A DNA stretch of 11,064 nucleotides from Prolixibacteraceae bacterium (GTDB lineage Bacteria; Bacteroidota; Bacteroidia; Bacteroidales; Prolixibacteraceae). The position numbers and the translations under genes are program-made. The notes under the pieces are model-generated. The model saw only the letters and a list, made by a program, of their open reading frames with translations. It was not told the DNA's origin and did no database searches. Below, piece after piece: positions 1-6,675 of the stretch; position 1 is the stretch's first letter, and each line of letters starts with the position of its first letter. The stretch is from the NCBI GenBank assembly GCA_009782655.1, contig WRIQ01000020.1:1-11064 (forward strand), written 5' to 3'.

Positions 1-193
1 ATGCCGCCGACTGGCGCGGCGTTTTTGCATACAGTGCAAGGCACAGAGCGTCTAACAATGTGGATTTACCCGCACCCGTTGGCCCGGTGATGGCAAAAAT
101 TCCTGCTGACTTCAACGGCTCTTCTTCAAAATTGATAATAAATTCCCCTTCGAGCGACGCCAAGTTTTTTCCGCTCAACGATATAATTTTCAT
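1..193 (-). CDS. sbcC: Nuclease SbcCD subunit C (SbcC), N-terminal fragment cut by window edge
   Basis: SbcC is the SMC/Rad50-like ATPase of the SbcCD complex, which with SbcD opens and trims DNA hairpins and double-strand ends in the cytoplasm. Only the first 64 codons are present; the gene runs off the left edge. The visible protein starts MKIISLSGKNLASLEG and has a Walker A motif, GPTGAGKST, at about residues 37-45, followed by LLDALCLALY. That arrangement is typical of Rad50/SbcC N-termini, where the P-loop lies close to the start. The ATG at 193 lies 12 bases downstream of the sbcD stop, so the two are almost certainly co-transcribed. The coiled-coil arms, zinc hook and Walker B cannot be seen. 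Identification rests on the P-loop context plus the sbcD neighbour and is strong. Confidence 0.93.
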   Translation of the reverse strand, partial: MKIISLSGKNLASLEGEFIINFEEEPLKSAGIFAITGPTGAGKSTLLDALCLALYAKTPRQSAA

Positions 194-205
194 AGAATTA
201 TGTTT

Positions 206-1465
206 TCATGATTGGCATTCGCTTTCTTCCGCATCCATTTCTTCAACGGCAATGCCAAATAATGTTTTGAGCTCTTCGGGCATCTCAGCGTCGAATCGCG
301 ATTTGTATCTTTGGACAAGCATATCAAGCGGATTCAGGTTTTGCAACTCGTCAACCGACACGATTTTGCCTTTTTCATAAACGCCTTTGCCTTCGTATTG
401 CACATCAATCCGAGCCAGTTTCACGTGTTTTTTCTCGATGGCTTTTTCGATAGCATTCCGTAAATCTGGCTCAGGGCTACCCAGTAAAACCTTCACTTGT
501 AGATAAGGCGCCAAGGTTTTGTCAACGGTGGCTTCAGGAAGTATCTCCAGTTCGTTCAATACTTCGGCGGGCGATTTTGCATTGCGCGGAACATTCAACA
601 GCTCGATGGTCACTGGGACTTCCAAAGGCGTGATCTTTCCGATGGCGCCATCTTCCACATCCAGTAATATCACCTGATGCTTATAATTAATTTCCGAAAA
701 CGACATGGGTAAGGGGCTTCCGGAATAGCGGATATTTTCCTTTCCGCCAATGGATTGCGCTTTATGGATATGTCCGAGCGCTACATAGGATAAGGATTCG
801 GGGAAAGCCGACGCCGTAATAAACTCAATGCCCCCCATGATAGTCCGCTCACTTTTGTCGTCGTCCGAAATTTCTGCATGAAGCGTATGTAGATGTCCGG
901 TTGCAACAATGGCCTGATTTTCTGCGCGAATGGTTTCGGCATAACCGGCCGCCTGCCTGTAAACCGCAGCGACGCCCGTACTGTAGATGTTTTCCACATT
1001 CTCTACCCGCGGATAATCGCCCTGCCGCAAAAAAGGAATAGTTAGGCATAATGCTTCAGTTTTTCCGTTTTTATTTTTCAGAGGGATGCAAAGTTGCGTG
1101 TAGTCAATCCCTCCTTCAGGCGTTCGGGGAATCAATCCCGAAACATGCACATTGAAAATTTCGAGCAACATCTTGGGCGATTCGAGGCGCGCCGCCGAAT
1201 CGTGATTGCCCGCTACCGATATGATCTGCAAATCGGGGAGAAGCCGATTCGTTTCTTTCAGAAAATTGTAAAACATGCTCAGCGAGGCCGCCGACGGATT
1301 GGACACATCGAAAATGTCGCCGCAAATGAGCATAACATCCACCGCTTCGTCGTGCAACGTTTTTTTTAGCCATTCCAGAAAAGCCCGATGCTCATGCGTT
1401 CTGTCGTATTCATAAAAAGTTTGTCCGAGGTGCCAATCGGCGGTATGTAAAATTCGTAAAGCCAT
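206..1465 (-). CDS. sbcD: Nuclease SbcCD subunit D (Mre11-like metallophosphoesterase)
   Basis: SbcD is the nuclease subunit of SbcCD: a Mn-dependent 3'-5' exonuclease and hairpin endonuclease driven by the SbcC ATPase. The 419-residue protein is of normal length for SbcD and shows the calcineurin-like phosphoesterase motifs in order: DWH (D10, H12), GDIFD (residues 49-53), GNHD (86-89), GHLH (190-193) and GHIH (231-234). The rest, to about residue 400, is the capping/SbcC-binding region. The start MALRILHTADWHLG places the first metal motif at the expected distance, so the ATG at 1465 is well supported. The gene ends in TGA only 12 bases before sbcC. The 160 bases upstream (1466-1625) separate it from the DUF5020 gene on the same strand. 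They show no hairpin terminator, so read-through from that gene is possible, and I found no clear promoter there either. Confidence 0.97.
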   Translation of the reverse strand: MALRILHTADWHLGQTFYEYDRTHEHRAFLEWLKKTLHDEAVDVMLICGDIFDVSNPSAASLSMFYNFLKETNRLLPDLQIISVAGNHDSAARLESPKMLLEIFNVHVSGLIPRTPEGGIDYTQLCIPLKNKNGKTEALCLTIPFLRQGDYPRVENVENIYSTGVAAVYRQAAGYAETIRAENQAIVATGHLHTLHAEISDDDKSERTIMGGIEFITASAFPESLSYVALGHIHKAQSIGGKENIRYSGSPLPMSFSEINYKHQVILLDVEDGAIGKITPLEVPVTIELLNVPRNAKSPAEVLNELEILPEATVDKTLAPYLQVKVLLGSPEPDLRNAIEKAIEKKHVKLARIDVQYEGKGVYEKGKIVSVDELQNLNPLDMLVQRYKSRFDAEMPEELKTLFGIAVEEMDAEESECQS

Positions 1466-1625
1466 AATATTTGAAATTCGATGCGATAAATTTACAAAAA
1501 GAAATCATTCGTTTTTGAGAAACACAGGGCAACAAATCTTTGAATTTACCGGTGAATATTTTCAGGAAAAGCAAGTCAGCATTCCAAATACAATCCCATC
1601 GACGATGCTGTATAACCCCGTTTAT

Positions 1626-2318
1626 TTAGAATGTGAATTTCAGACCGAGCGTCGGCATTGCATAGAATCCTTTCATGTTCCCGAAGTTGGAACTGAGTCT
1701 CACTTCGCCGCCAGCAGCAATATGCTTGTTGAAATTGAACCACACCTGCGGTTCGGAGAGGAAAATAAATTTTGTATCACCGTTGCCTATAAAGTTGTCT
1801 TCGCGCCAGAAATCGGCAAAGCCGGTCAGTGAAAGCCTGCCTTTGAAGAGGTACAGGTACCACACGGCCGTAAGCTGAAACGAAGCATCGTGCTTCCCCT
1901 GAATATATTTGTGCATGGCCTGAAAGGTTACTCCACGCGTGAAATCCGGAGAATTGAGCGAATATTCAATTCCGTTCAAAAAAGCGCTGTTAATGTTGTA
2001 AGCGTCTAACGAACTACCCATATCAAAACGTCCGAAACCGCCATTGTATTCGGTATGGAATGCGATGGACGATTCCCAGAATTTCAGCGCCCGGGCAATT
2101 TCCCAGTATGCCATGCAAACCCCTTTCTGGTTGCCCACATTATAATCCATATCAATGAAAAAGAATGTGCTGCCATATTTGTCGGGCTTGAACATTTCCA
2201 CCGTCGAAGTATAATATCCGCGGCCTTTCCCCATGTCGTAGTGCATCTGAATGTTCACCTGCGCATTCATCGATGCGATGCATAATGCAGAAAAAGCAAC
2301 CAAAAGTAGTTTTTTCAT
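1626..2318 (-). CDS. DUF5020-family outer-membrane protein (Tsx-like barrel)
   Basis: This is a 230-residue secreted protein. The first 20 residues form a signal peptide (MKK, a hydrophobic core, then SMNAQ), with cleavage predicted near Ala19/Gln20. The mature part alternates polar and aromatic residues in short beta-strands and ends LGLKFTF. A C-terminal phenylalanine strand of this kind is the usual recognition signal for outer-membrane barrel assembly. The early stretch around residues 37-58 (YTSTVEMFKPDKYGSTFFF) resembles the DUF5020 family of Bacteroidota, which has been related to Tsx nucleoside channels; that assignment is from memory of the family. The role is inferred as a small outer-membrane channel or structural barrel, with unknown substrate. 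It ends 160 bases before sbcD on the same strand, but nothing in its sequence suggests a DNA-repair role. No clear -7 promoter element is seen upstream. Confidence 0.8.
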   Translation of the reverse strand: MKKLLLVAFSALCIASMNAQVNIQMHYDMGKGRGYYTSTVEMFKPDKYGSTFFFIDMDYNVGNQKGVCMAYWEIARALKFWESSIAFHTEYNGGFGRFDMGSSLDAYNINSAFLNGIEYSLNSPDFTRGVTFQAMHKYIQGKHDASFQLTAVWYLYLFKGRLSLTGFADFWREDNFIGNGDTKFIFLSEPQVWFNFNKHIAAGGEVRLSSNFGNMKGFYAMPTLGLKFTF

Positions 2319-2542
2319 CCGTCTTATTTTCTATAGTTAAGATCATTCGATTTTAAAGAAGCGATGTCATAAAAAAATCTTGAAAAGCGTCGAGAAAGGG
2401 GAAGAAATTGTTTGATCATTGGCGTTGTCGTAATAAATTCGGAGTATGAACAGATTGCAGTACAGCGTTTTACCATAAATGATATTTGATTTTGTTTCGA
2501 CATAAAAATAGTAAAAATTATAGACGGCGCACTGACAGGTAA

Positions 2543-2566
2543 CCATTTTAAAATGGATAAATTATC
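2543..2566. repeat. Two adjacent small palindromes, possible operator
   Basis: CCATTTTAAAATGG (2543-2556) is a perfect 14-base palindrome. It is followed, sharing one base, by GATAA-A-TTATC (2556-2566), an 11-base dyad with a single central base. Both lie in the divergent spacer, about 80-100 bases upstream of the predicted U32 transcription start. They have no T-tract and are not terminators. Binding by a dimeric regulator is a plausible inference, but AT-rich DNA produces short palindromes by chance. Confidence 0.35.
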
Positions 2567-2607
2567 AACAACTGCCCACCGAACAATATTTCGTTCCCTG
2601 AAAATGT

Positions 2608-2638
2608 TTTTTCATATTCGCCGAAAGCGTTACCTTTG
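2608..2638 (+). promoter_or_regulatory. Bacteroidota-type promoter of the U32 gene
   Basis: TACCTTTG at 2631-2638 matches the Bacteroidota sigma-ABfr -7 consensus TAnnTTTG at every position. With a 19-base spacer, the -33 position (2608-2611) reads TTTT, one base away from TTTG. The inferred transcription start is near 2643-2646, only a few bases before the ATG at 2648, so the message would be nearly leaderless. The element overlaps the upstream in-frame TTG at 2636, which argues against TTG being the real start. Confidence 0.6.
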
Positions 2639-2647
2639 CACCCTATT

Positions 2648-3919
2648 ATGAAGATGAAAGAGAACGATATAGAGATAATGGCGCCAGTGGGTTCGTACGA
2701 ATCGCTGATGGCGGCCATACAAGGCGGCGCCGGCTCCATTTATTTTGGCGTGGAGCATCTCAATATGCGTACACGCTCGTCCAACAATTTTACTATCAGC
2801 GACTTGAAAAAGATAAACGAGATAGCTTCAGCGCACAATGTGAAGACTTACCTCACGCTGAATACCGAAGTTTTCGACAATGAACTGGCGCTGATGGAGC
2901 AGATTTTGGAAGCGGCAAAATCTGCGGGCATGTCGGCCATCATCGCTTCCGATGTAGCTGTCATCATGAAAGCGTACGAGCTGGGGCTTGAAGTTCACAT
3001 TTCTACACAGGTGAATATCACCAACTTCGAGGCGGCGAAATTCTACGCACAATATGCCGATGTGATTGTGCTGGCACGCGAAACCAATCTGGGACGCGTC
3101 TGCGAGATAAACGAAAAAATTGTGAAACAGCAGATTACAGGCCCATCGGGAAACCTGCTGCGCCTCGAAATGTTTGTGCATGGCGCGTTGTGCATGGCCA
3201 TCAGTGGAAAATGCTACCTGAGTTTGCACGAAATGTACGAATCGGCCAACCGCGGCAGTTGCCTGCAAACCTGTCGGCGCGCCTATCTGGTTACCGACAA
3301 GGAAACGGGCGCCCAACTGGCTGTGGAAAACGAATATATCATGTCTCCCAAGGACTTGAAAACCATTCATTTTCTGAATAAAATATTGGACAGCGGCGTG
3401 ACGGTTCTGAAAATCGAAGGGCGTGCGCGTTCCGCCGAATATGTGAAAACAACCGTGGAATGTTACCGCGAAGCCGTGGAAGCATGGAAAAACGACGCCT
3501 TCACCGACGAAAAAATTGCCGGCTGGGACAAACGGCTGGCGACGGTCTTCAACCGCGGATTCTGGAACGGATATTATCTGGGGCAGCGGCTGGGCGACTG
3601 GAGCCACAATTACGGCTCGACGGCCACAAAACGGAAAATTTACCTCGGAAAAGGCGCCAATTATTTTCCCAACATCAAGGTTGCCGAGTTTAAACTCGAA
3701 ACAGGAAACCTTGCCGTTGGCGACGAAATTTTGATAGCCGGGCCTACCACAGGCGTCATACAAATGACTGTAAATGAGATTAGAGTAGAACTCGAATCCG
3801 TTGAAGAAGCCTGCAAAGGAAGCTATTTTTCGATGTCAGTGCCGGAAAAAATCAGGCGTTCGGATAAATTATTTAAGCTCGTGGACGCTAAAACCATAAA
3901 AGAAAACGTTCGTAGTTAG
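2648..3919 (+). CDS. U32 family protein, TrhP-like (putative tRNA hydroxylation factor)
   Basis: This protein belongs to the U32 family. Although called 'peptidases/collagenases', characterised members (TrhP, RlhA, UbiU/UbiV) act in prephenate- or O2-independent hydroxylation of tRNA, rRNA or ubiquinone precursors. From the ATG at 2648 it has 423 residues, closest in size to TrhP (about 450). Residues 174-192 match the full U32 signature E-x-F-x2-G-A-L-C-x4-G-x-C-x-L-S. Cys182 and Cys189 in it, with Cys205 and Cys209 just after, are candidate Fe-S ligands, as known for UbiU/UbiV. The N-terminus EIMAPVGSYESL is the usual beginning of the TIM-like U32 domain; residues from about 330 on look like the small C-terminal beta domain. 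An in-frame TTG at 2636 would add four residues but lies inside the promoter -7 element; ATG 2654 is a further alternative. The exact substrate is inferred, not shown. Confidence 0.85.
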   Translation: MKMKENDIEIMAPVGSYESLMAAIQGGAGSIYFGVEHLNMRTRSSNNFTISDLKKINEIASAHNVKTYLTLNTEVFDNELALMEQILEAAKSAGMSAIIASDVAVIMKAYELGLEVHISTQVNITNFEAAKFYAQYADVIVLARETNLGRVCEINEKIVKQQITGPSGNLLRLEMFVHGALCMAISGKCYLSLHEMYESANRGSCLQTCRRAYLVTDKETGAQLAVENEYIMSPKDLKTIHFLNKILDSGVTVLKIEGRARSAEYVKTTVECYREAVEAWKNDAFTDEKIAGWDKRLATVFNRGFWNGYYLGQRLGDWSHNYGSTATKRKIYLGKGANYFPNIKVAEFKLETGNLAVGDEILIAGPTTGVIQMTVNEIRVELESVEEACKGSYFSMSVPEKIRRSDKLFKLVDAKTIKENVRS

Positions 3920-3959
3920 AATATCTATGAAATTAAAGATTTTGACAATAACAATCATT

Positions 3960-4970
3960 ATGAAAAAATCTGTCTTAACAGCAGTAGCTTTAATGGCGCT
4001 TGTGCTGGTGATTCCATCGGGCGCCAAAGCGCAAAATTCAGTAAAAGTAAGACTTTCGGGAAGTTATCCTTTCAATTTTAAAGAGTCGGACGACAAGGAA
4101 ATTGTTTCTTCGGCCATCGGAACGGTGAATGAAGAGTTCGGGCCATTCAGCAGTTTTTCGCACGACAGCAAATTCGGGTTCAACGCCGAAGCCATGCTTT
4201 CAATATCCGAAAATTTCTGGATTGGCGCCGAATTCGGCTTAACCAACCTGACGGGAAAAAACGGCAATCCTCCGTTGTATAATTTTCAATATACCGATTT
4301 TTATCAACTGAAAGTGTCCATTCCTGAAGTAGAACTGGTTGACCTGCCGTTGATCGGAAACACTTGGAGAAATCCTTTGGAATACGAAACTTCAATAATG
4401 GACATATTGGCCTCGTTCCGTTATTATGTTTTACCTGTGGGGAAAATCAGACCTTTTGCCAAGGTCCATGGCGGCGTATCGATGATTAGCACCGAGTTGC
4501 GCTTTCAAAATTCTGTTACGTGGCCGCCAACAAATTATTCGATAAACGTTGCCGGAACCATTTATACGGGCGAAGATTTGGCTTTCAGCGCTCCGGTTTT
4601 ATATTCGGCGGGAAAAAACGGTTCAAAACGGGAAACTGCCCTGAACTTAGGCGGCGGCGTCGGTTTGGAAGTTATGCTCACAGATCGCATAAGCCTATAT
4701 GCCGATGCCACTTACTCGTGGATAATGTCGGATATACTGGACGGCAAGCCCGATTTTGACTATTACGAAACGGTTGACGAAGAAGGCATTGTCATTGCCA
4801 ACTCAACCAGATACAACCGGAAGAATGTCAATTCGAGCCTGATGAAAGCCAGCATAGGATTGTGTTTCACTTTCGGCGATTTCAACCTGTTCGGCAACAG
4901 GTCGGGGGGCGGTACCTACGGAAACAGCAACAACCCGTATCTGCCTTTCAGCCCGCCCAGAAAACGGTGA
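3960..4970 (+). CDS. Secreted outer-membrane beta-barrel protein
   Basis: This is a 336-residue exported protein whose family I do not recognise more exactly. It starts with a clear signal peptide (MKKSVLTAVALMALVLVIP), ending in GAKA|Q at about residue 24. The body alternates hydrophobic and polar residues in barrel-like strands, with typical stretches near FRYYVLPVGKIRPFAKVHGG and GGGVGLEVMLTDRISLYADA, as in small OmpA/porin-like barrels of Bacteroidota. I chose the ATG at 3960. The upstream in-frame ATG at 3927 would put 11 extra residues (MKLKILTITII) before a complete signal peptide. The last strand-like segment (ASIGLCFTFGDF) is followed by a Gly/Ser/Asn/Pro-rich tail of about 25 residues ending PPRKR, so the protein does not end in an aromatic residue like most barrels. 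It lies 40 bases after the U32 gene, probably in the same transcript, and is followed by a strong terminator. Ligand and role are unknown. Confidence 0.72.
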   Translation: MKKSVLTAVALMALVLVIPSGAKAQNSVKVRLSGSYPFNFKESDDKEIVSSAIGTVNEEFGPFSSFSHDSKFGFNAEAMLSISENFWIGAEFGLTNLTGKNGNPPLYNFQYTDFYQLKVSIPEVELVDLPLIGNTWRNPLEYETSIMDILASFRYYVLPVGKIRPFAKVHGGVSMISTELRFQNSVTWPPTNYSINVAGTIYTGEDLAFSAPVLYSAGKNGSKRETALNLGGGVGLEVMLTDRISLYADATYSWIMSDILDGKPDFDYYETVDEEGIVIANSTRYNRKNVNSSLMKASIGLCFTFGDFNLFGNRSGGGTYGNSNNPYLPFSPPRKR

Positions 4971-4985
4971 AAACATGCAATCCAG

Positions 4986-5017
4986 AAAAAGGAAACCGAC
5001 GTCGGTTTCCTTTTTTT
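4986..5017. terminator. Perfectly palindromic bidirectional Rho-independent terminator
   Basis: AAAAAGGAAACCGAC (4986-5000) is followed directly by its exact reverse complement (5001-5015), then two more T. Each strand therefore gives a GC-containing stem of 9-10 pairs with a tight loop and a U-tract: seven T on the plus strand and five on the minus strand. It ends the plus-strand beta-barrel gene (stop at 4970) and the convergent aldo-keto reductase, whose TAA stop begins inside the T run. Confidence 0.92.
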
Positions 5018-5999
5018 ATTTCAGAATCTCCCCGATGGCCACCAGTTCGTCGTCGCTGAATTTCAGGTTCAGCAACGCTTCCACGTTGTTTTCCAACTGT
5101 TCCACCGAGCTGGCGCCAATGAGCGCCGATGTTATCCGTTTGTCTTTGAGCACCCAAGCAAGCGCCATTTGCGCCAGCGACTGTCCCCTGCTTTTTGCTA
5201 TGTCGTTGAGTTTATTCACCTTCCCGATGGCCGGTTCCACTTCCCGAGGCCGCAAGAATCCCCAAGATTTCGCCGCCCGCGAGCCGACGGGAATGCCGTT
5301 CAGGTAGCGGTCGGTGAGTAGCCCCTGCGCCAATGGCGAAAATGGAATACAGCCGACGCCTTCTTCTTCGAGAACATCCAACAGTTCGTCTTCTATCCAG
5401 CGTTCAAACATCGAATATTTGGGCTGGTGAATCAGGCAGGGCGTTCCCAGTTGTCGCAGAATTTGCGTTGCTTCGCGCGTTTTGTCGGCTGCATAGTTCG
5501 AAATGCCGACATACAACGCTTTTCCCGAACGCACGGCCTGATCGAGCGCCATCATGGTTTCTTCCAGCGGCGTACTCGGGTCGGGACGGTGCGAATAGAA
5601 AATATCTACATAGTCCAGTTTCATCCGTTTCAGGCTTTGCTCTAGGCTCGAAATCAGATATTTGCGCGAGCCCCATTCGCCATAAGGCCCTGCCCACATC
5701 AGATAACCGGCTTTGGTCGATATGACAAGTTCGTCGCGGTAATGCTTGAAATCCTGCGACATGATTTCGCCGAAGTTTTCCTCTGCCGAACCCGGCGGCG
5801 GCCCATAATTATTGGCCAAATCGAAATGGGTAACGCCTAAATCGAAGGCGCGATGCAGAATTTTCCTACCGTTTTCGAAGACGTCGACGCCGCCAAAGTT
5901 ATGCCACAACCCCAGCGAAATGGCGGGCAGTTTCAACCCCCATTTGCCGCAACGGTTATATGGCATTGATGTGTAACGTTGTTCAGAAGCTTTGTACAT
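5016..5999 (-). CDS. gpr: Aldo-keto reductase, YghZ / L-glyceraldehyde-3-phosphate reductase type
   Basis: This is a 327-residue cytoplasmic NADPH-dependent aldo-keto reductase closely resembling E. coli YghZ (Gpr, AKR14), which reduces L-glyceraldehyde 3-phosphate and methylglyoxal-like aldehydes. The catalytic tetrad is complete: Asp60 (in HFDLANNYGPP), Tyr65, Lys96 (in STKAGY) and His137 (in FYSHRPDP). The subfamily-typical stretches LPAISLGLWHNFG, GPPPGSAEENFG and PFSPLAQGLLTDRYLNGIP are all present, as is the C-terminal cofactor-binding part near TSALIGASSVEQLENN. It is about 20 residues shorter than YghZ, mainly at the C-terminus, where it stops within the terminator palindrome. The start at 5999 is taken as the first ATG; the Met at residue 12 (MPYNRCGKWG) is also possible. 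It is a single-gene unit with convergent and divergent neighbours. Substrate in this organism is inferred from similarity. Confidence 0.93.
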   Translation of the reverse strand: MYKASEQRYTSMPYNRCGKWGLKLPAISLGLWHNFGGVDVFENGRKILHRAFDLGVTHFDLANNYGPPPGSAEENFGEIMSQDFKHYRDELVISTKAGYLMWAGPYGEWGSRKYLISSLEQSLKRMKLDYVDIFYSHRPDPSTPLEETMMALDQAVRSGKALYVGISNYAADKTREATQILRQLGTPCLIHQPKYSMFERWIEDELLDVLEEEGVGCIPFSPLAQGLLTDRYLNGIPVGSRAAKSWGFLRPREVEPAIGKVNKLNDIAKSRGQSLAQMALAWVLKDKRITSALIGASSVEQLENNVEALLNLKFSDDELVAIGEILK

Positions 6000-6136
6000 G
6001 ATTTATAACACTTAAAAAAACAAAGTAAAAGAAAAATCCTTTTATGTTATCCCTGACGACCAGTTATTTTACCGGCTCACCGAAAACAAAAGCCATTTTA
6101 CCGTCGAAAAATTGCTGTTAACCTAAAAAATATTCC

Positions 6137-6163
6137 CTGAAAAGCGCTTTTTATTCAGCTTTG
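6137..6163 (+). promoter_or_regulatory. Dyad overlapping a weak promoter-like element
   Basis: AAAAGCGCTTTT (6140-6151) is a perfect 12-base palindrome nested inside the wider pairing CTGAA (6137-6141) / TTCAG (6154-6158). It is immediately followed by CAGCTTTG (6156-6163), which matches TAnnTTTG at seven of eight positions and sits 27 bases before the next ATG. This would fit an operator beside the promoter of the small membrane-protein gene. No good -33 element was found, so support is weak. The rest of the 6000-6189 spacer holds nothing I recognise. Confidence 0.3.
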
Positions 6164-6189
6164 GCATCGAATTTTGAATCTTCACAACA

Positions 6190-6567
6190 ATGGAAAAACA
6201 TATAAATTTTGTGGCTTGGTTGTTCATCGGGTTGGGTATCTTGTCAATTGTCACAGCAATTTTTGTCGGCGTCTTTTTTGGAATTTTCGCAAGATTTATC
6301 CCCGGTTCAATAACACACGGTCTTTTGAACATACTGATTACCATTGCGATATGGATGATCGTATTGTTGAGCGTTCCCGGAATTATTGCAGGAGTAGGAT
6401 TGCTGAACCGGAAAGAGTGGGCCAGAATATTAACCATTATTCTGGCAGCGTTAAAAGTGTTGAACTTTCCCTTCGGCACCTGTATCGGCATATATTCCAT
6501 CTGGGCGCTCTCCAACGACGAAGTAGCGTACGTATTCAGGAACGGGCAAACCCGTCAACTCAGATAG
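6190..6567 (+). CDS. Small multi-pass inner-membrane protein of unknown function
   Basis: This 125-residue protein is almost wholly hydrophobic. Membrane segments lie at about residues 8-33, 42-61, 62-72 (short, glycine-rich) and 79-107, giving three or four passes. The pattern PGIIAGVGLLNRKEWARIL, followed by LNFPFGTCIGIYSIWAL, recurs in short uncharacterised membrane proteins of many bacteria. I recall the pattern but no function or firm family number. The tail from residue 108 (SNDEVAYVF...) is polar and likely cytoplasmic. The ATG at 6190 is supported because hydrophobicity starts directly after MEKHIN; an overlapping frame starting at 6174 is rich in Arg/His and is a shadow. The gene stands alone, divergent from the aldo-keto reductase and convergent with the LysM gene. 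No function is claimed. Confidence 0.75.
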   Translation: MEKHINFVAWLFIGLGILSIVTAIFVGVFFGIFARFIPGSITHGLLNILITIAIWMIVLLSVPGIIAGVGLLNRKEWARILTIILAALKVLNFPFGTCIGIYSIWALSNDEVAYVFRNGQTRQLR

Positions 6568-6625
6568 TGTGACGGGCGACAATTTGCGGACAGCGAAATT
6601 GAGCCTTAAACTTTGAAAATCAAAG
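6542..6625 (+). other. Hairpins around the 3' end of the small membrane-protein gene
   Basis: ACGGG-CAAA-CCCGT (6542-6555) forms a five-pair stem inside the last codons. The same CCCGTC (6551-6556) can instead pair with GACGGG (6571-6576) across the stop codon, so the two stems exclude each other. A third hairpin, CTTTGA-AAA-TCAAAG, lies at 6611-6625. None has a following T-tract, so they are not standard terminators. The first two may still slow or protect the 3' end of the message; this is inference. Confidence 0.35.
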
Positions 6626-6675
6626 CGCAATCCGACTGTTTCAAATTGACACGACCGTAATTAGTCTGGGCATTT

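Larger units (their letters stand above)
2319..2647. other. Divergent intergenic spacer between DUF5020 and U32 genes
   Basis: About 330 AT-rich bases separate two divergently transcribed genes. I see no coding potential: the minus-strand reading frame across 2548-2739 mostly overlaps the U32 gene antisense and has no recognisable product. The right end holds a good promoter for the U32 gene and, around 2543-2566, two abutting dyad-symmetric sequences (both listed separately). The left half should contain the DUF5020 promoter, but I could not identify a convincing TAnnTTTG element there. No tRNA, riboswitch or strong terminator is visible. Confidence 0.6.

Noticed and set aside
1..2318. A defence or repair island built from DUF5020, sbcD and sbcC
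   Set aside because: DUF5020 is an exported outer-membrane protein separated by 160 bases; simple adjacency gives no functional link, and SbcCD is a common housekeeping nuclease.
2828..3763. Long minus-strand open frame (311 codons) opposite the U32 gene
   Set aside because: It lies wholly antisense to a gene with a complete U32 signature, is rich in His/Phe/Arg/Gly without any motif, and is explained by the codon use of the real gene.
6123..6572. Two other open frames (minus 6123-6515, plus 6174-6572) overlapping the small membrane protein
   Set aside because: Only the 6190-6567 frame shows the conserved hydrophobic PGII...GLL...WARIL pattern; the others are compositionally odd shadows.
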